Positions 24,084-33,039 of a stretch of DNA of 64,000 bases are shown one piece after another. Within the stretch, counting starts at the first letter, position 1. Every line of letters starts with the position of its first letter. This DNA is from an uncultured Caulobacter sp. Lineage in GTDB: Bacteria; Pseudomonadota; Alphaproteobacteria; Caulobacterales; Caulobacteraceae. Made by a program: the position numbers and the translations under genes. The notes under the pieces were generated by a model that had not been told where the DNA came from, made no database searches, and saw only the letters and a list, made by a program, of their open reading frames with translations. The DNA is taken from positions 24,320 through 88,319 of the forward strand of contig CAJYMH010000029.1 of the NCBI GenBank assembly GCA_913776195.1, written 5' to 3'.

Positions 24084-24869
24084 ATGGATTTTGGCATCGC
24101 CGGCAAAACGGCGCTTGTTCTGGGCGGCAGCGGCGGGCTCGGGCGCGGGATCGCCCAGGCCCTGGCCGCGGAAGGCGTGCGGGTGGCCGTGGCCGGCCGC
24201 AACGCCGAGGCGGTTGAGGAGACCTGCTGCCAGATGTGGGACCGGAACGTCCGTTGCCTGCCCTTGACCTGGGACCTGTCCGATCTGGCGCAGATCGAGC
24301 CGAACATCGCCCGGATCGAGCAGGAGCTGGGGCCGGTCGAGATCCTGATCAACAACACCGGCGGCCCGCCGCCGACCCTGGCGCAGGGGCAGGACCCGGG
24401 CCTTTGGACGGCGCAGTTTCAGTCCATGGTGCTGTCGGTGATCGCCATCACCGACAGGGTGCTGCCGGGCATGAAGGCGGCGGGCTGGGGCCGGATCATC
24501 ACCAGCACCTCGTCCGGGGTGGAGGCGCCGATCCCAGGCCTAGCCATCTCCAACGCCCTGCGCGCGTCGCTGGTGGGCTGGTCCAAGACCCTGGCGCGGG
24601 AAGTCGCGCCGCACGGGATCACTGCCAACATCATCGTTCCGGGCCGCATCGCCACCGACCGCATCCGCTTCCTGGACGGCAAGCGTGCCGAAGCGACCGG
24701 GCGGACTGAGGAAGTGGTGACCGCCGAGGCGACCGCCGCCATCCCTGGCGGACGGATGGGCGCCCCGGAGGAGTATGGCGCCGTCGCCGCTTTCTTGGCC
24801 AGCCGTCAGGCCGCCTATATGACCGGCTCCATCGTGCGGGTGGATGGCGGGCTGATCCCCAGCGTCTGA
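24084..24869 (+). CDS. Short-chain dehydrogenase/reductase family protein, atypical active site
   Basis: A 261-residue Rossmann protein with the cofactor motif GGSGGLGRG (about 14-22) and the NNTGG motif in place of NNAG. Around the active site it reads ITSTSSG, then LAISNALRAS where classical SDRs have YxxxK. The Tyr and Lys are replaced (Ile and Leu by my alignment). This substitution is seen in a recognisable subfamily usually labelled 3-oxoacyl-ACP reductase-like, so it is probably not a sequencing error. Whether it is an active oxidoreductase is open. It lies 103 bases downstream of mmsA. Confidence 0.85.
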   Translation: MDFGIAGKTALVLGGSGGLGRGIAQALAAEGVRVAVAGRNAEAVEETCCQMWDRNVRCLPLTWDLSDLAQIEPNIARIEQELGPVEILINNTGGPPPTLAQGQDPGLWTAQFQSMVLSVIAITDRVLPGMKAAGWGRIITSTSSGVEAPIPGLAISNALRASLVGWSKTLAREVAPHGITANIIVPGRIATDRIRFLDGKRAEATGRTEEVVTAEATAAIPGGRMGAPEEYGAVAAFLASRQAAYMTGSIVRVDGGLIPSV

Positions 24870-24890
24870 TCCGGATCAAAATTGGCGGCC

Positions 24891-24903
24891 GTGAATAATT
24901 CAC
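24891..24903. promoter_or_regulatory. Palindrome GTGAATAATTCAC before the hybrid kinase gene
   Basis: A perfect 13-base palindrome 75 bases before the GTG start of the hybrid histidine kinase. Candidate operator; regulator unknown. Confidence 0.3.
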
Positions 24904-24977
24904 GCGTTAGTCGATTTTCTGCGGCTTTGATTAAACATTGAGGCGCAGGCTCTCCAGCCATCCGGGAGGAGCCTGGA

Positions 24978-26717
24978 GTGCCGAAGACCGATGATTACGG
25001 CGCGGTGGCGATCACACGCGCCAAGGAGCTGCCGACGCGGCTGGCGCTGGCGCTGTTTCTGGCGGGCGTTGCAACCATGTTGTCCGGCCCTCTATGGCCG
25101 GTGGTCTGGTATCTTTGCGTATGCTTGGCCCAGGCGATCGATTGGCTGGCCTTCAAGCCCGTTCGGCTGAATCCCCGGACCATGCCGTCGCGGGCGCGCA
25201 TCTGGATCTGCACCCTGTCGGCCATGCTGAACACGGCGGTCTATTCCGGCATCGCGGCCTATCTGTGGTTCGCGGGCGGCGAGGCGGGGAAGCTGTTCGC
25301 CATCCTGCAGCCGGCCGGCGGTCTTCTTCATATCGCCCTTCACATGCACTCCGCCTGGCGTCTCTTCCTCGGCGCCGCGATCCCGCATCTAAGCTACCTG
25401 TTGCTTCTGCCTCTGCTGAGCGGCGTGCTGACGCCCCAGAAAGACATGCTGCCGATGACGGCGGTGACCATCGCCGGCGTCCTCTACAGCACGCACCTGT
25501 TCGTGGCGGTGCGCCGGACGGTGGCCACCAACGCCGCCCTGCGCCAGGCGCGCGATCAGGCCGACGCCGAGCGCCTGCGCGCCGAACAGGCCAGCGCCGC
25601 AAAGTCGACGTTCCTGGCCACGATAAGCCATGAAATCCGCACACCTATGAACGCGGTGGTCGCCGCCGCCACCCTGTTGAAAGACGACCGGCTGAGCGCC
25701 GCGCAGTCGGAACATGTGCAGATGCTGTCCCATTCCAGCGAGGTGCTCCTGGGCCTGCTGAACGACGTGCTGGACCTGTCCAAGATCGAGTCCGGCAAGC
25801 TCGTTCTCGAAGAGGTCGCCATCGACCTGCCGGCCAAGCTGGAGGCCAGCCTGCACCTGTGGCGCGGCCGGGCCGAGACTGCGGGCGTGACCATGTCGGG
25901 CGACTTCGTGGATGTGCCCGCGCGGATCGTCACCGATCCTCTGCGGTTCCAGCAGATCCTCTCGAACCTGCTGTCGAACGCCGTGAAGTTCACCGACGCC
26001 GGCTCCATCGAACTGCACGCCGGCCGCCTGGCCTGGCCCTCGCGCCTATGGGTGGAGGTTCGCGATACCGGGGTCGGCATGACGCCCGAGGTGGCGGCCC
26101 GCATCTTCGATCGCTTCGAGCAGGCCAATCCCGGCACCAGCCGCAGCTATGGCGGCACGGGCCTGGGCTTGAGCATCAGCCGCCATTTGGCCGAGGCCAT
26201 GGGCGGCTCACTGACGGTAAGCAGCGAGCCGGGCGTCGGCTCTATCTTCCGCCTGGAGCTGCCGCTCGTCTTCGGCGACGAGGGCGCTGTCGAAGCCGAG
26301 CATGATGAGGAGGTCGCCGATGGCTGCTTGCGTCAGGTGGACGTCCTGCTGGCGGAGGATCATCCGGTGAACCAGAAGATCGTCCGCCTCTATCTTGAAC
26401 CGATGGGATGCCGTGTGACCGTGGCCGAGAACGGCGACGAGGCGGTCAAGATCGCCGCCGTGCAAGCCTTCGACGTGATCCTCATGGACATGCAGATGCC
26501 GGTTATGGATGGCGTCGAGGCGACACGTCGCATCCGGGAGACGGGCGCGAACACCGACACGCCGATCCTGGCCCTGACAGCCAACGCCCTGCTGGAGCAC
26601 CGGCAGCAATGGCTGCGTGTCGGGGTCGAGACGTTCCTCACCAAGCCCTTGGACGCCCGGGGCTTGATCGAGGCGGTGTCGGCGGCGGTGTCCGAAGGAG
26701 ACCGACGGGCGGCTTAG
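24978..26717 (+). CDS. Hybrid sensor histidine kinase/response regulator, membrane
   Basis: A 579-residue protein: about six hydrophobic N-terminal segments (residues 20-180) acting as a membrane sensor, a short coiled coil (180-210), the phosphorylation helix with SHEIRTPMNA (His218), an ATPase domain with DTGVGMT and GTGLGLSISR, then a receiver domain with phospho-acceptor Asp504 in VILMDMQMP and the conserved Lys in FLTKPL. The GTG start has GGGAGGAG about 9 bases upstream. Signal and target are unknown; there is no separate partner regulator beside it. Its stop overlaps the convergent metQ stop. Confidence 0.94.
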   Translation: MPKTDDYGAVAITRAKELPTRLALALFLAGVATMLSGPLWPVVWYLCVCLAQAIDWLAFKPVRLNPRTMPSRARIWICTLSAMLNTAVYSGIAAYLWFAGGEAGKLFAILQPAGGLLHIALHMHSAWRLFLGAAIPHLSYLLLLPLLSGVLTPQKDMLPMTAVTIAGVLYSTHLFVAVRRTVATNAALRQARDQADAERLRAEQASAAKSTFLATISHEIRTPMNAVVAAATLLKDDRLSAAQSEHVQMLSHSSEVLLGLLNDVLDLSKIESGKLVLEEVAIDLPAKLEASLHLWRGRAETAGVTMSGDFVDVPARIVTDPLRFQQILSNLLSNAVKFTDAGSIELHAGRLAWPSRLWVEVRDTGVGMTPEVAARIFDRFEQANPGTSRSYGGTGLGLSISRHLAEAMGGSLTVSSEPGVGSIFRLELPLVFGDEGAVEAEHDEEVADGCLRQVDVLLAEDHPVNQKIVRLYLEPMGCRVTVAENGDEAVKIAAVQAFDVILMDMQMPVMDGVEATRRIRETGANTDTPILALTANALLEHRQQWLRVGVETFLTKPLDARGLIEAVSAAVSEGDRRAA

Positions 26718-27517
26718 AACGCCGGGACCACCGCGCCGTCGTAGGTCTTCTCGATAAAGGCCTTCACCTCGGGGCCGGTCAGGGCCTTGGCCAGTTTCTG
26801 GACGCGGGGGTCGTCCTTGTTGTCCTCACGCGAGACCAGGAAGTTCACGTAGGGGCTTTCCTTGTCCTCGATCGCCAGGGCGTCGCGGGTCGGGTTCAGC
26901 TTGGCGTCCAAAGCGTAGTTGGTGTTGATCAGCGCCAGGTCCAACTCGCCCAGCACGCGGGGCAGGGTGGCGGCCTCAAGTTCGCGGAACTTCAGGTTCT
27001 TCGGGTTCGACGCGATGTCCTTCAGCGTCGCCAGGGCGTTGGTCGGATCGGTCAGGGCGATCAGCCCGGCCTTCTGCAGCAGCAGCAGGGCGCGGCCGCC
27101 ATTGCTGGGCTCGTTCGGGATGGCGACGGTCGCGCCGTTCGGGATTTCAGCCAGGGTCTTGTGCTTGCGAGAATAGGCGCCGAGCGGCTCGATATGCACG
27201 CCGACCACGGTGACCAGGTGCGTGCCGCGTTCCTTGTTGAACTCGTCGAAGTACGGCTTGGTCTGGAAGTAGTTCACGTCCAGCTGCTTCTGGTCGACCT
27301 GAAGGTTGGGCTGAACGTAGTCGTTGAACACCTTCACCTGCAGCTTCACGCCGTCCTTCTCCAGGATCGGTCGGACCACTTCGAGAATCTCGGCGTGCGG
27401 CACGGCGGTGGCGCCGATGGTCAGGGTGTCGGCCGCGCTCTGGGCCGGCTGACGGTTGCAGGCGGCCAGCATCAGGGTCGAGGCGGCGGCGATCAGAAGG
27501 GCGCGGCGAGCGAGCAT
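26714..27517 (-). CDS. metQ: MetQ, D-methionine-binding lipoprotein
   Basis: A 267-residue substrate-binding lipoprotein of the NlpA family, with lipobox LMLAAC (Cys20). Family motifs include IGATAVPHAEILE, QVDQKQLDVNYFQ and VAIPNEPSNGGRALLLLQ. It delivers methionine to the MetNI transporter encoded immediately upstream on the same strand. It is the last gene of metN-metI-metQ. The start at MLARRALLIA is chosen because the signal sequence begins there. Confidence 0.95.
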   Translation of the reverse strand: MLARRALLIAAASTLMLAACNRQPAQSAADTLTIGATAVPHAEILEVVRPILEKDGVKLQVKVFNDYVQPNLQVDQKQLDVNYFQTKPYFDEFNKERGTHLVTVVGVHIEPLGAYSRKHKTLAEIPNGATVAIPNEPSNGGRALLLLQKAGLIALTDPTNALATLKDIASNPKNLKFRELEAATLPRVLGELDLALINTNYALDAKLNPTRDALAIEDKESPYVNFLVSREDNKDDPRVQKLAKALTGPEVKAFIEKTYDGAVVPAF

Positions 27518-27534
27518 GGGGAAGGTCCTTCGAT

Positions 27535-28200
27535 TTAGCGGCGGCTGACGCGGACGACGAGTCGGTCGCCCACCATCTGCAGCACCTGGACGAGCACGAG
27601 AAGCAGAACGACAGTGACGATCATCACATCGGTCTGGAAGCGTTGGTAGCCGAAGCGGATAGCCAGGTCGCCCAGGCCGCCGGCCCCGACCACGCCCGCC
27701 ATGGCGGTGTAGGACACCAGGGCGATGGCCGTGACCGTGATCCCGGCGATCAGGCCGGGCAAGGCCTCGGGCAGCAGGGCGCCGAAGACGATCTGGCGAG
27801 GCGTGGCGCCCATGGCCTGGCTGGCTTCTATGACGCCGCGATCCACCTCGCGCAGGGCGGTCTCCACCAAGCGGGCGAAGAACGGGGCGGCCCCGACCAC
27901 CAGCGGCGGAATGGCCCCGGCCACGCCCAGCGACGTGCCGACCAGCAGCACCGTCAGCGGGATCATGATGATCAGCAGGATGATGAAGGGAACGGCCCGC
28001 AGGACGTTGACGATCACCGACAGCACGGCGTGAACCGCCTTCTGCTCCAGCAGCTGACGCGGGCCGGTCAGGAACAGCAGCACGCCCAGCGGCAGGCCGA
28101 AGGCTACGGTCAGGGCCAGCGAACCGCCCAGCATGGCCAGGGTGTCCAGGGTCGCCTGACCGATGTCGGCCCAGTCGATATTGGCGAAGAAGCTGTCCAT
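27535..28200 (-). CDS. metI: MetI, methionine ABC transporter permease
   Basis: A 221-residue inner-membrane protein with about five membrane helices and the ABC-permease cytoplasmic loop EASQAMGATPRQIVFGALLPEA, which docks on the MetN ATPase. The order metN-metI-metQ and the near-overlap with metN (start and stop share one base) make the assignment firm. Confidence 0.95.
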   Translation of the reverse strand: MDSFFANIDWADIGQATLDTLAMLGGSLALTVAFGLPLGVLLFLTGPRQLLEQKAVHAVLSVIVNVLRAVPFIILLIIMIPLTVLLVGTSLGVAGAIPPLVVGAAPFFARLVETALREVDRGVIEASQAMGATPRQIVFGALLPEALPGLIAGITVTAIALVSYTAMAGVVGAGGLGDLAIRFGYQRFQTDVMIVTVVLLLVLVQVLQMVGDRLVVRVSRR

Positions 28201-29180
28201 CAGCGCGCGGCCTCCACCTGGACGCCGGCGGCTTCCAGCCGGCGGCGGGCTTCGGCCACATCGCCGCCGATCAGGGCGACGGTGAGCTGGCCGTAGGGTT
28301 CGTCGCGGATGCGGTCGATGCGCCCGGACAGGATCGAATAGTCGACGCCGGTCTCTCGCGCGATGCGGCCCAGGATCGGCTCATAGGTTGAAGCGCCCCG
28401 GAACGTCAGGCGCAGGGCCGAGCCGTCGGCGGGAACCCCGCCGTCCTCAAGCCCTGCGTCAGCCAGCATGCGGCGCGTCACGGCGTGCTTGGGGTGCAGG
28501 AAGACTTCGGCGACCTCGCCGGTCTCCACCGCCAGACCGCGCTCCAGCACCGCTACGCGATGACAGATGCGGCGGATGACCTCCATCTCGTGGGTGATCA
28601 GCACGATGGTTAGGCCCAGCTCGCGGTTCAGGTCAGCGAGCAGGGTCAGGATCTGGTCGGTTGTCTCGGGGTCGAGGGCGCTGGTGGCCTCGTCGCAGAG
28701 CAGGACGGCCGGGTCCGTGGCCAGGGCGCGGGCGATGCCGACGCGCTGCTTCTGGCCTCCGGAAAGCTGGGCGGGATACTTGGCGGCGTGGTCGGCCAGG
28801 CCGACGCGGGCCAGCAATTCGGCTGTCCGACGGTCGATCTCAGCCTTGGGCGTCCCGGCCAGCTTCAAGGGGAAGGCGACGTTCTGGGCGACGGTCTTGG
28901 ACGACAGCAGGTTGAAGTGCTGGAAGATCATGCCGATGCGGCGGCGCAGCGCGCGCAGACCGGCCGGAGCCAGGGCGCCGACATCGGCGTCGTCCACGAC
29001 CACGCGGCCGCTGGTGGGTTTCTCCAGCCCGTTGATCAGCCGGATCAGGGTCGACTTGCCGGCGCCGGACTGGCCGATGACGCCGAACACCTCGCCGCGC
29101 TCCACGCGCAGGGAGACGCCGTCCAAGGCGGCGGCGCCGGCCTTGGGATAGATTTTGCGAACCTGCTCGAATTCGATCAC
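28200..29180 (-). CDS. metN: MetN, methionine ABC transporter ATPase
   Basis: A 326-residue ATPase with Walker A GQSGAGKS (36-43), signature LSGGQKQR, Walker [12 protein letters not shown] and the H-loop ITHEM. A C-terminal NIL domain (about 250-326) binds methionine and gives feedback inhibition in characterised homologues. It starts at GTG 29180 with AAGGA some 13 bases upstream. It is the first gene of the importer operon. I looked for a SAM riboswitch in the 107-base leader and did not recognise one. Confidence 0.96.
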   Translation of the reverse strand: MIEFEQVRKIYPKAGAAALDGVSLRVERGEVFGVIGQSGAGKSTLIRLINGLEKPTSGRVVVDDADVGALAPAGLRALRRRIGMIFQHFNLLSSKTVAQNVAFPLKLAGTPKAEIDRRTAELLARVGLADHAAKYPAQLSGGQKQRVGIARALATDPAVLLCDEATSALDPETTDQILTLLADLNRELGLTIVLITHEMEVIRRICHRVAVLERGLAVETGEVAEVFLHPKHAVTRRMLADAGLEDGGVPADGSALRLTFRGASTYEPILGRIARETGVDYSILSGRIDRIRDEPYGQLTVALIGGDVAEARRRLEAAGVQVEAAR

Positions 29181-29287
29181 GGAGTAGAGGAGTCCTTGGC
29201 GAAGGGGCGGTTCATTAGCCTAACAATCGCCATGGCGGCGCTAAAAAATGCGCTTTCGAGCTTATAGAAAGTCTGGGGGCTGCGGAC

Positions 29288-30277
29288 TTACAGCGCGCCG
29301 CCCCGGCGAGCGCTGAGTTCCGTCATGACCTTACGGGCGGCGTCCGCGGCCGCCGCATCGCCCTTGCGCTGGGCCTCCAGAAGATTGGCGGCGGCCTCCA
29401 TTTCCCGCACCGGGATCAGGTGATCGTCGTTGGCCGCCTGGAAGACGCCAAAGTTCAGGTCGGTCAGGACCTTGTGCTCGCGCTCGGCGTCCGCACCGTC
29501 GCCCACGCCGTAGCCCAGCATGAAGGACTTCAGCTTGGCCTTGATCTCGGGGTCGAGATCCTTGCGCCAGACGATCGGGTCCTCCGGCAGCTTGGGCGAG
29601 GTCCACAACACCTCCACCTGCTCCAGCACGACGTCCGCCTTGGGGTCGTTGCGCCGCTGCATGCGCTCCAGGTCATTGGTGTTGTAGGTCGCCGCATCGA
29701 GCAGACCGTTGGCCACCGACAGCAGGTTCGCTTCGTGCTTGGCCGAGCGCAGGTTCGAGAAGCAGGTCTGTGGATCGATGTCGCGCGGCCCGAACAGATA
29801 GGTCAGCGGCGCCAGGGTGCCGGAGGTGGACTTGGCGTCGCCCATGCCGAACGAGTAGCGTTTGCCGCAGGCCAGCAGCTTGTCGAGCGTGACGCCCGAA
29901 CCGCGCTTGGTGATGATCAAGGCGTTGTAACCCTGCTTCCCGCCGGGATGGGTGGACTTGGCGAACACCTCGCCGCCGCCGCGACGGACGGCCTCCATCC
30001 CCGACTGGTTCGAGAACCAGCCGGCGTCCGACTGCTTGAAGCGCATGGCCTCGATCAGGGCGGTGTAGTTGCTGGCGTAGAAGGGCTCGATCTTCAGACC
30101 GGTCTCCTTGGCCATATCGTCTAGAAACGGCCGCCACTTCTGGGTCTGGTTGGCGGTGTTCTCGGTCGACAGGATCGAGAAGCGCAGGACCTTCTCCTGC
30201 GGTTTCGAGCTTTCCGGGCTGCAGGCCAGAAGGGCCAGGGGCGCGAGCGACGCCACAAGCATGCGACGATTGATCAT
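29288..30277 (-). CDS. PhnD-like phosphate/phosphite/phosphonate-binding lipoprotein, orphan
   Basis: A 329-residue type 2 periplasmic binding protein with lipobox LALLAC (Cys19). The pattern LRFSILSTENTANQTQKWRP, FYASNYTALIEAMRF, GDAKSTSGTLAPLTYLF matches the PhnD family, whose members bind phosphonates, phosphite or phosphate. No PhnC/PhnE-type ATPase or permease lies beside it; the adjacent ABC genes are MetNIQ. It may serve a transporter encoded elsewhere or act as a sensor component. GGGGAG precedes the ATG. Confidence 0.88.
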   Translation of the reverse strand: MINRRMLVASLAPLALLACSPESSKPQEKVLRFSILSTENTANQTQKWRPFLDDMAKETGLKIEPFYASNYTALIEAMRFKQSDAGWFSNQSGMEAVRRGGGEVFAKSTHPGGKQGYNALIITKRGSGVTLDKLLACGKRYSFGMGDAKSTSGTLAPLTYLFGPRDIDPQTCFSNLRSAKHEANLLSVANGLLDAATYNTNDLERMQRRNDPKADVVLEQVEVLWTSPKLPEDPIVWRKDLDPEIKAKLKSFMLGYGVGDGADAEREHKVLTDLNFGVFQAANDDHLIPVREMEAAANLLEAQRKGDAAAADAARKVMTELSARRGGAL

Positions 30278-30411
30278 GTAACGCTCCCCAACAATCGGCG
30301 GTCTCGAACCTATGCCGCATTTGTGTCAGCGATCTTACAGATTCTCCGCGCTTTCGACCGGGAGGATTGATGCTAAGCAAGGCGCCTTAGTTATTGGGGG
30401 AGTCCTGCTTC

Positions 30412-31683
30412 ATGCGTCACGCCGTCAGCCGTCTCAGCCTTATCGCGGCCCTTTCGCTCACGCCGGCCTTGGCCTTTGCGGCCACGGCCGCCGAAAAGAT
30501 CGTCGCCAGCGCGCCGTACAAGGCCGCGGTCAGCGCCCTGGACGCAGACCACGACCGTATCGTCAGCGAGATCGTCACCCTGGTCGAGATCCCGGCTCCG
30601 CCGTTCAAGGAGACCGAACGCGCCAAGGCTTATATGGCGATGCTGAAGGACGCCGGTCTGACCGACGTGGAGATGGACGAAGAAGGCAATGTCATGGGCG
30701 TGCGCAAGGGCACGGCCGGCGGCGCCAAGCTGACGGTCATCGCCGCGCACCTGGACACGGTCTTCCCGGAAGGCACGCCGATCAAGGTGAAGCGCGAGGG
30801 GACCAAGCTGTCGGCCCCCGGCATCGGCGACGACACCCGCAGCCTGGCCGTCCTGCTGGGCTACATCCGCGCCATGAACAAGGCGGGGATCAAGACCAAG
30901 AACGACATCCTGTTCGTCGGCAATGTGGGCGAAGAAGGCCCCGGCGACCTGCGCGGCGTCCGCTACCTTTTCACGAAGGGCAAGTACAAGGATCGCATCG
31001 GCAACTTCATCTCCATGGACGGCACCGATCCGTCGCGGGTGGTGAACGGCGGCGTCGGCTCCAAGCGCTATAAGGTCACGTTCAACGGCCCGGGCGGCCA
31101 CAGTTACGGCGCCTTCGGCCTGGTGAACCCGATGACGGCCATGAGCCAGGCGGTGGTCGATCTCTACAAGATCCAGCTGCCGAGCAAGCCGCGCGTCACC
31201 TATTCGGCCAGCGTCACCGGCGGCGGTACTTCGGTGAACTCCATCCCCAACAGCGTCTGGATGGAGTTCGACATGCGTTCGGAAAGCCCGGTGGAGCTCG
31301 CCAAGCTGCACGACCAGTTCCTCAAGATCATTCCGGCGGCGGTTGAAGGTGAGAACGCGGCCCGCTCCACCAAGGCCGGCAAGATCAGCGCCGACATCAA
31401 GCCGATCGGCGATCGCCCTGGCGGTTCGACCAGCCCCGACACCGCCCTGGTGAAGGGCGCGCAGGACGCCATTCGCGCCCACGGCATGACGCCGGAGCTG
31501 CAGTTCTCGTCCACCGACGCCAACATGCCCATGAGCCTGGGCATTCCGGGTATCACCATCGGTTCGGGCGGGACCGCCGGCCGCGCCCACGCCCTGGACG
31601 AATGGATCGACGTGGAGAAGACCGCCAGCCTCAAGGGCATGAGCGTGGGTCTGGCGATCCTGCTGTCGGCGGCGAACCAGTAA
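30412..31683 (+). CDS. Exported M20 family metallopeptidase
   Basis: A 423-residue peptidase with a signal peptide (cleaved near residue 24, LAFAAT). The di-zinc motifs are AAHLDTVFP (His and catalytic Asp), GIGDDTRSLA (bridging Asp), NVGEEGPGDL (catalytic Glu) and the C-terminal His region. A dimerisation domain lies at about 195-310. Members are aminopeptidases, carboxypeptidases or dipeptidases. The start is fixed by GGGGGAG 9 bases before the ATG. A textbook terminator follows the stop. Confidence 0.92.
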   Translation: MRHAVSRLSLIAALSLTPALAFAATAAEKIVASAPYKAAVSALDADHDRIVSEIVTLVEIPAPPFKETERAKAYMAMLKDAGLTDVEMDEEGNVMGVRKGTAGGAKLTVIAAHLDTVFPEGTPIKVKREGTKLSAPGIGDDTRSLAVLLGYIRAMNKAGIKTKNDILFVGNVGEEGPGDLRGVRYLFTKGKYKDRIGNFISMDGTDPSRVVNGGVGSKRYKVTFNGPGGHSYGAFGLVNPMTAMSQAVVDLYKIQLPSKPRVTYSASVTGGGTSVNSIPNSVWMEFDMRSESPVELAKLHDQFLKIIPAAVEGENAARSTKAGKISADIKPIGDRPGGSTSPDTALVKGAQDAIRAHGMTPELQFSSTDANMPMSLGIPGITIGSGGTAGRAHALDEWIDVEKTASLKGMSVGLAILLSAANQ

Positions 31684-31688
31684 GGCTT

Positions 31689-31716
31689 AGGCCCTCCCTT
31701 CGGGGAGGGCCTTTTT
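31689..31716 (+). terminator. Rho-independent terminator with UUCG loop
   Basis: A perfect 10-bp stem (31689-31698 with 31703-31712), TTCG loop and a T tract directly after the M20 peptidase gene. It lies against the end of the convergent anti-sigma gene, so it may serve both directions. Confidence 0.9.
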
Positions 31717-31717
31717 C

Positions 31718-32419
31718 CTAGAGCGGGGTCAGGCTGCCGCTGGCCACGACCGGGCCGGTGGGTTGGCCGGTTGGCGAGCCGCCAAGGGGTTCGGCCGAGA
31801 CGGCGAGCGCGCCTGTCTGGCTGAGACCGAAGCGTTCGGTCGGAATCACCAGCACCTGGCCCGCGCTGATCACGCCCATGGACACCGGCTTGCCGTCGGC
31901 GGGCAGCATCCACAGTTCGTGGTCGTGAACGCCGTCGGGCGACACCGCCGCCGGGGCGATGATCAGGCGCTTGCCGGCCTCGTCATAGGCGACGACGAAG
32001 GCGGGCGGACCGGCGGCGGGCTTAAGGGCCGCGACCGCCATGGGCGTGGGCTTCTGCTCAGCGATCACCGGTGCGGACGGGGTCGACGGCGAGGGGGTCG
32101 TGACCAGCACCACCAGACAGGCCGCCGCAGCAGCCACGGACACGCCGGTGGCGGCGCGCCACAGATTCAAGTTGTTCCAGATGGCGGCCGGCGCGCCGAG
32201 GCCTGCCTTGATGCGCAGCCAGACGGTCCGCGGCGGCCGCACCGGCGTCACCTCATCCGTCAGGGGCGCCAGACGGCGGTCCCAGTCGGCGACCTCGGCG
32301 GCGAAGCCAGGCTCGCTCTCCATGCGGCGGCGGGCGGCGACGCGCTCCTCCGCGCCCAGCACGCCCAGGGCGTACTCGGCTGCGGTCATGTCCGGTTCGT
32401 CTTTCTGAGTGTCGGTCAT
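31718..32419 (-). CDS. RskA-type anti-sigma factor, membrane
   Basis: A 233-residue protein: cytoplasmic N-terminal anti-sigma domain (AEYALGVLGAEERVAARRRM), one membrane segment (about 88-107), and an extracytoplasmic RskA domain with the hallmark GVHDHELWMLPADGKP. It should bind and hold the sigma factor encoded just upstream. The ATG at 32419 overlaps the sigma stop by four bases (ATGA), so the pair is translationally coupled. Release of the sigma factor probably follows regulated proteolysis or conformational change of the outer domain. Confidence 0.9.
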   Translation of the reverse strand: MTDTQKDEPDMTAAEYALGVLGAEERVAARRRMESEPGFAAEVADWDRRLAPLTDEVTPVRPPRTVWLRIKAGLGAPAAIWNNLNLWRAATGVSVAAAAACLVVLVTTPSPSTPSAPVIAEQKPTPMAVAALKPAAGPPAFVVAYDEAGKRLIIAPAAVSPDGVHDHELWMLPADGKPVSMGVISAGQVLVIPTERFGLSQTGALAVSAEPLGGSPTGQPTGPVVASGSLTPL

Positions 32420-32979
32420 GACTCGAGACACATCCGAAGCTTCATGAGCGAGCGGCGAATCCAGCCCTTCATGGTGCCCAGCGGCACAGCGGCGATCTTG
32501 GCCAGCTCCTCATAGGTGCGGCCCTCGAAAAAGGCGGTGCGAATGGCCGAGCGGTGCTTCTCCTCCAGCTCGTCCATGCAGCGCGACAGCTGCTGCGCGT
32601 CCTGGCTGGCGCTCAGGCCGTCGAAGGCGGAGGGGCTGTCGTCGGAGACCTCCGACGCCTCGTCGATAGGGCGCGCATCCCGGCGGCCGACGACCCGCAG
32701 GCGGTCGATGGCGCGATTGCGGGCCAGGGTCGACAGCCAGGTGATCGGGCTCGCCCGGTCCGGATCGAACTGGTCCGCCTTGCGCCAGACATTGAGATAG
32801 ACTTCCTGCAGCACGTCCTCGGCCTCGCTCCTGTCGTTCAAGATACGCAGGCAGACGCCGAATAGTTTGGCCGAGGTGCGATTATAGACGTCTTCGAGGG
32901 CGCGGCGGTCGCCGGCGGCTATGCGCAGCAAGGCGCGGCTCAACTGCGCGCGCTGTTCGTCTGCAGTGATTACGCTCAT
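32416..32979 (-). CDS. SigK-like ECF RNA polymerase sigma factor
   Basis: A 187-residue sigma-70 family factor. Region 2 is LFGVCLRILNDRSEAEDVLQ to ITWLSTLARNRAIDRLR (about 35-90). Region 4 is AIRTAFFEGRTYEELAKIAAVPLGTMKGWIRRSLMKL, typical of the SigK/RskA-controlled ECF group. It is followed by its anti-sigma gene and preceded by DUF2177 and methyltransferase genes on the same strand. A GCATCC-N16-CGTAGCTG promoter upstream of the operon resembles known SigK -35 elements (CCATCC), which suggests autoregulation. Confidence 0.92.
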   Translation of the reverse strand: MSVITADEQRAQLSRALLRIAAGDRRALEDVYNRTSAKLFGVCLRILNDRSEAEDVLQEVYLNVWRKADQFDPDRASPITWLSTLARNRAIDRLRVVGRRDARPIDEASEVSDDSPSAFDGLSASQDAQQLSRCMDELEEKHRSAIRTAFFEGRTYEELAKIAAVPLGTMKGWIRRSLMKLRMCLES

Positions 32980-33039
32980 GCAACAACCTTGGCCCTTGGG
33001 GAGCCAAGGCGTCGCATGACCCGCGCCGACTGGCAACCG

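Noticed and set aside
29181..29287. SAM-II or other SAM riboswitch in the metN leader
   Set aside because: I compared the leader with the SAM-II core by eye and did not find the conserved pseudoknot segments. A covariance-model search would settle it; a significant hit would overturn this.
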